A DNA stretch of 17,717 nucleotides, taken from DATDCV01 sp036524155 (lineage in GTDB: Bacteria > Verrucomicrobiota > Verrucomicrobiia > Limisphaerales > UBA8199). Positions 14,919-17,717 of the stretch are shown one piece after another. Position 1 is the first letter of the stretch. Each line of letters begins with the position of its first letter. The stretch is from contig DATDCV010000094.1 in assembly GCA_036524155.1 (NCBI GenBank), forward strand, positions 1-17,717, in the 5' to 3' direction. Made by a program: the position numbers and the translations under genes. Under the pieces are notes generated by a model. It made no database searches. It was not told the origin of the DNA and saw only the letters and a list, made by a program, of their open reading frames with translations.

Positions 14919-16964
14919 GTGGCCGGAAAGACGTTAACCACCCTTACTGTGCTGGGATTGCTCGGCGCACAATTCGCTTTGGCGGTTTCACCGTCTCCCG
15001 CCGAAATGGCTGTGTCGCGCAACTGGTCGGCTGCAAAGTTCGAGGGCGGGAAGGAGTCGAAGGACGGCGGTTCTGTCTTCTCTTTCACCTACGAGGGCAG
15101 GCCTTCAGCCGATCTCTTGAAAACCTGGGAACTCAAGCGCGCGAGCCGGACGCTCGACAACAAACGGACGGAACACACGCTCACCTATACCGATCCGAAG
15201 ACCGGGCTCCAGGTCCGTTGCACGGCTGTGGCCTACGCGGACTTTCCCGCTGTGGAATGGGTGCTCCATCTGTCCAATACGAGCGGCAAAGACACTCCGA
15301 TCATCGAGCAAATCCGCCCGCTCGATTTGCTGATTGAAAGCCGTGGCAAAGATGGATTTGCCATTCACCATTCTCTGGGAGACAGCAATTCCGGTCAGAG
15401 CTTTGCGCCTGTGGATGACGTTTTGACGGCCGCCAGGCCCGGGCCGCTGGTCCTGGCGCCGAACGGCGGAAGGTCATCGGATGGCCACATGCCCTATTTC
15501 AACGTGGACTGGCGCACGGGCGGGATAGCGGCGGCGGTGGGTTGGTCGGGGCAGTGGGAGGCCGGATTCGAGGTGAATGCGGACGGCAGGCTCCGACTGC
15601 GCGCGGGTCAGCAACTCACCCATCTCAAACTTCATCCGGGCGAGACGATTCGCACTCCCAGGATGTTGTTAGTGTTCTGGGAAGGCGACGACGCAATCCG
15701 TGGGAACAATCTCTTCCGCCAGGTCATCATGGCCCACTATATGCCTCGCCGCGACGGGGCGTTGGTGCTCTCCCCGATCTGCGCGAGCGTGAGCTGGGCG
15801 GACCAGGACGGCAACTACGAGAAGCCGCACGTGGCCGCCATGAAGCCTCTGGCCGAACGCGGCATCGAAGTGTTCTGGTCGGATATGGACCCGCAGCAAT
15901 GGTATCCGAAGGGGTTCCCCGAAGGAACCGGGACGTGGGAGCCGGACCTGGCAAAGTATCCCAACGGGCTGAAGCCGGTGGGGGATGCGGCGAAGGCCGC
16001 CGGACTCGGATATCTTCTCTGGTTCGAGCCGGAACGGGTTCATCCCGGCACCAGAATCGACAAGGAACATCCCGAATTCGTGATGAAGGCCCAGGGAGAG
16101 TGGAGCCAGCTCTTCCGTTTGCACGATGAGAAGGCGCGAAAATGGCTCACGGACTACATCGACGTCCAGATCACCGCCGCCCGGATTAACTGGCTGCGTT
16201 GGGATTTCAACCTCCCACCGCTGGGGTTCTGGAGACGAAACGATGCGCCGGACAGGCAGGGGATCACCGAGATTCGCCACATCGAGGGGCTTTATGCGAT
16301 GTGGGATGATCTCCGCGCGCGGCATCCTGGGTTGGTCATTGACAACTGCGCCAGCGGCGGACGGCGCATTGACCTCGAGACTTCTTCCCGGAGCCTCCCG
16401 CTCTGGCACAGCGATATGCAGTGCGCCGAATCGAAACCCGCCGCCAACCAGCTCCAGAACGGCGGTCTCTTCCGATGGGTTCCCATGCACGGATGCGGCA
16501 ATTTCGCCCTGGAACCTGCTTACGCTTTTCGCAGCGCGATGACCGCCGGCAATATCCTGGTAGCAGCCAGCTCGAAAGAAAGCCTGAGCGACACGAATGA
16601 CAACGCAGGTATTTCGGTGAGGAATACGGTGGCTATCTACAACAAACTGCGGCCCTATATGGTCGGAGACTTCTACCCGCTTTTCCCTCACAATGAGAGC
16701 GAGTCCCAATGGTACGGCTACCAGTTTGACAATCCGGATCTCAAGGCCGGGTGCGCCGTCGTGTTCAGGCGGGAAAAATGCCCTGACGCGGCCAAGGCAA
16801 TCCATCTGAACGGCGTCGATCCGAACTCGTCTTACGAGATCACTAACCTTGACACCTCCAGCACCACGAAGGTCACTGGCCGCACATTGATCGAAAACGG
16901 AGTCTCCGTTGCCGTCAAAGACCAGCCCGGATCGGCGCTGATCCTCTATAGGAGAACGCCGTAG
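14919..16964 (+). CDS. Secreted alpha-galactosidase, GH36 family
   Basis: This roughly 681-aa enzyme hydrolyses alpha-galactosides by the retaining mechanism. The N-terminal half is the GH36 beta-sandwich. The TIM barrel begins near WADQDGNYEKPHVAAMKPLAERGIEVFWSDMD, with GLGYLLWFEPERVHPGT in the middle. The nucleophile is Asp429 in NWLRWDFN (most GH36 proteins have KWD here), and the acid/base is Asp499 in PLWHSD, preceded by IDNCASGGRRIDLE, the classic GH36 signature. A beta-domain follows. The frame is open from a TTG at 14844, but residues before the GTG at 14919 look non-coding and lie next to the repeat block; from GTG the product starts with a signal peptide (AGKTLTTLTVLGLLGAQFALA). GGGACG lies about 12 bp upstream. 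The start is therefore uncertain. The gene converges with a sulfatase gene 44 bp away. Confidence 0.9.
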   Translation: MAGKTLTTLTVLGLLGAQFALAVSPSPAEMAVSRNWSAAKFEGGKESKDGGSVFSFTYEGRPSADLLKTWELKRASRTLDNKRTEHTLTYTDPKTGLQVRCTAVAYADFPAVEWVLHLSNTSGKDTPIIEQIRPLDLLIESRGKDGFAIHHSLGDSNSGQSFAPVDDVLTAARPGPLVLAPNGGRSSDGHMPYFNVDWRTGGIAAAVGWSGQWEAGFEVNADGRLRLRAGQQLTHLKLHPGETIRTPRMLLVFWEGDDAIRGNNLFRQVIMAHYMPRRDGALVLSPICASVSWADQDGNYEKPHVAAMKPLAERGIEVFWSDMDPQQWYPKGFPEGTGTWEPDLAKYPNGLKPVGDAAKAAGLGYLLWFEPERVHPGTRIDKEHPEFVMKAQGEWSQLFRLHDEKARKWLTDYIDVQITAARINWLRWDFNLPPLGFWRRNDAPDRQGITEIRHIEGLYAMWDDLRARHPGLVIDNCASGGRRIDLETSSRSLPLWHSDMQCAESKPAANQLQNGGLFRWVPMHGCGNFALEPAYAFRSAMTAGNILVAASSKESLSDTNDNAGISVRNTVAIYNKLRPYMVGDFYPLFPHNESESQWYGYQFDNPDLKAGCAVVFRREKCPDAAKAIHLNGVDPNSSYEITNLDTSSTTKVTGRTLIENGVSVAVKDQPGSALILYRRTP

Positions 16965-17008
16965 CTGCCTCCTTCCTGGTCGAGTGAGGCCGGGAACAGG
17001 TTGGACGT

Positions 17009-17717
17009 CTATTCCCCGCCTTGCGGTTCCCCAACTTGCTTGCGCCATTGCGCGAGCCGGCCGCGCAGACGCTCCAAAACCGGTTTCACCTCAGGTTGGT
17101 CCACCAGGTTCGTGAGTTCGTAAGGGTCCGCTTGCGTATCGTAGAGTTCTTCTACCGGGTGGTGCACGATGAGGTTGACCAGGTGCGCCGCTGCAGGATC
17201 GGTTTTCGCCTTGGTCAGCCAGGTATTCCAGACCTCGGCATGACTATTGGGGATGCCCAGGACCTTGGTGAAGTGGGTCGTCCAGTCGCGTTCCGGATGA
17301 AGATTGAGGATGTACTTGTAGCGAGTGTCACGCACGGCGCGTTGGGGAAACAGATTCATCGTACCGTCGCCAGTGTGCGTCGCAAAAAGTTCCCGCCGGC
17401 AAACGGTGGCCCGCCCCAGGAGAACATCGGCAAAGCTGACGCCGTCAATGTCCTTTGGAGGTTGGCCGCCGGCAATGGCGGCAAAGGTCGGCGTGAGGTC
17501 GATCAGCGAAATCAGCGCGTCGGACTGGGTGCCCGGCTTGATGACGCCCGGCCAACGGACGACAACGGGCACGCGCAGTCCGGAATCGTAAAGCGTCCAT
17601 TTGCACCGGGGCCACTCCGCGCCCTGATCGGTCGTGTAGATGAAAACCGTGTTCGTCGCGAGGCCGTAACGCTTCAGCGAAGTCAGCACTTCGCCCAGGC
17701 GGGTGTCGGTGGTCGTG
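17009..17717 (-). CDS. Sulfatase, C-terminal part (truncated by window)
   Basis: A minus-strand frame stays open to the window edge, so the N-terminus, with the formylglycine Cys/Ser motif, is outside. About 236 residues remain. The visible part matches the latter part of formylglycine-dependent sulfatases: TNTVFIYTTDQGAEWPRCKWTLYDSGLRVPVVVRWPGV, where DQ replaces the usual DN of the metal site and the Lys falls in the usual position, followed by LIDLTPTFAAIAG, FADVLLG, and a C-terminal ELYDTQADPYELTNLV block typical of the family's C-terminal subdomain. It would remove sulfate from a glycan or other ester, probably outside the cytoplasm. The substrate is unknown. It faces the alpha-galactosidase gene. 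Confidence 0.92.
   Translation of the reverse strand, partial: TTTDTRLGEVLTSLKRYGLATNTVFIYTTDQGAEWPRCKWTLYDSGLRVPVVVRWPGVIKPGTQSDALISLIDLTPTFAAIAGGQPPKDIDGVSFADVLLGRATVCRRELFATHTGDGTMNLFPQRAVRDTRYKYILNLHPERDWTTHFTKVLGIPNSHAEVWNTWLTKAKTDPAAAHLVNLIVHHPVEELYDTQADPYELTNLVDQPEVKPVLERLRGRLAQWRKQVGEPQGGE

Noticed and set aside
14570..15088. A 172-codon minus-strand frame over the repeat block upstream of the alpha-galactosidase gene
   Set aside because: Its length depends on the 31-bp inverted repeat and it overlaps the signal peptide of the alpha-galactosidase; product is low-complexity.
15669..17048. A 459-codon minus-strand frame across the alpha-galactosidase gene and the sulfatase 3' end
   Set aside because: It is antisense to a clear GH36 gene and overlaps the sulfatase in another frame; a long open frame is expected from the GC bias.

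Overview
The window is GC-rich and looks like a chromosomal segment from a verrucomicrobial (possibly Pedosphaera-like) or planctomycetal bacterium. The grounds are an exported sulfatase-family fragment, an exported GH36 alpha-galactosidase, a very large GH123-like secreted protein, many Sec-type N-termini, weak Shine-Dalgarno sequences, and large GC-rich palindromic repeats between genes. This assignment is inference from gene content; there is no rRNA or other phylogenetic marker.

Left part (1-5861, all minus strand): reading leftward there is a RecG-like AlbA_2/GHKL ATPase, a 62-codon ORF, an APC-family amino acid permease, an exported class I O-methyltransferase, a class-3-type aldehyde dehydrogenase, and the first 63 codons of a secreted protein that runs off the left edge. 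The small ORF, permease and methyltransferase are linked by two 4-bp ATGA stop/start overlaps, so they look translationally coupled. A large imperfect palindrome of about 150 bp separates the methyltransferase from the aldehyde dehydrogenase.

Middle (6016-8038): a complete IS1634-family insertion sequence with a 596-aa DDE transposase, perfect 17-bp terminal inverted repeats and a short apparent target duplication (CTAA or GCTAA). Both coding region and termini look intact. It sits just upstream of the ATPase gene and downstream of a lipoprotein gene.

Right part (8228-17717): an uncharacterised lipoprotein built from two diverged copies of the same module; a small class I cytochrome c with a strong intrinsic terminator; a divergent 1083-aa secreted glycoside-hydrolase-like protein with an adjacent Asp-Glu pair; a convergent DUF1579-like secreted protein separated from it by a perfect 12-bp hairpin; a 485-bp repeat-rich gap with a perfect 31-bp inverted repeat; a secreted GH36 alpha-galactosidase; and, convergent to it, the C-terminal part of a sulfatase. 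The GH123-like protein, alpha-galactosidase and sulfatase together suggest degradation of galactose-, hexosamine- or sulfate-bearing glycans, but they are on different strands and not one operon.

I saw no CRISPR array, tRNA, rRNA or clear riboswitch. The most distinctive signals are the palindromic repeat elements, the duplicated lipoprotein, the exported methyltransferase coupled to a permease, and the basic repeat tail of the ATPase.
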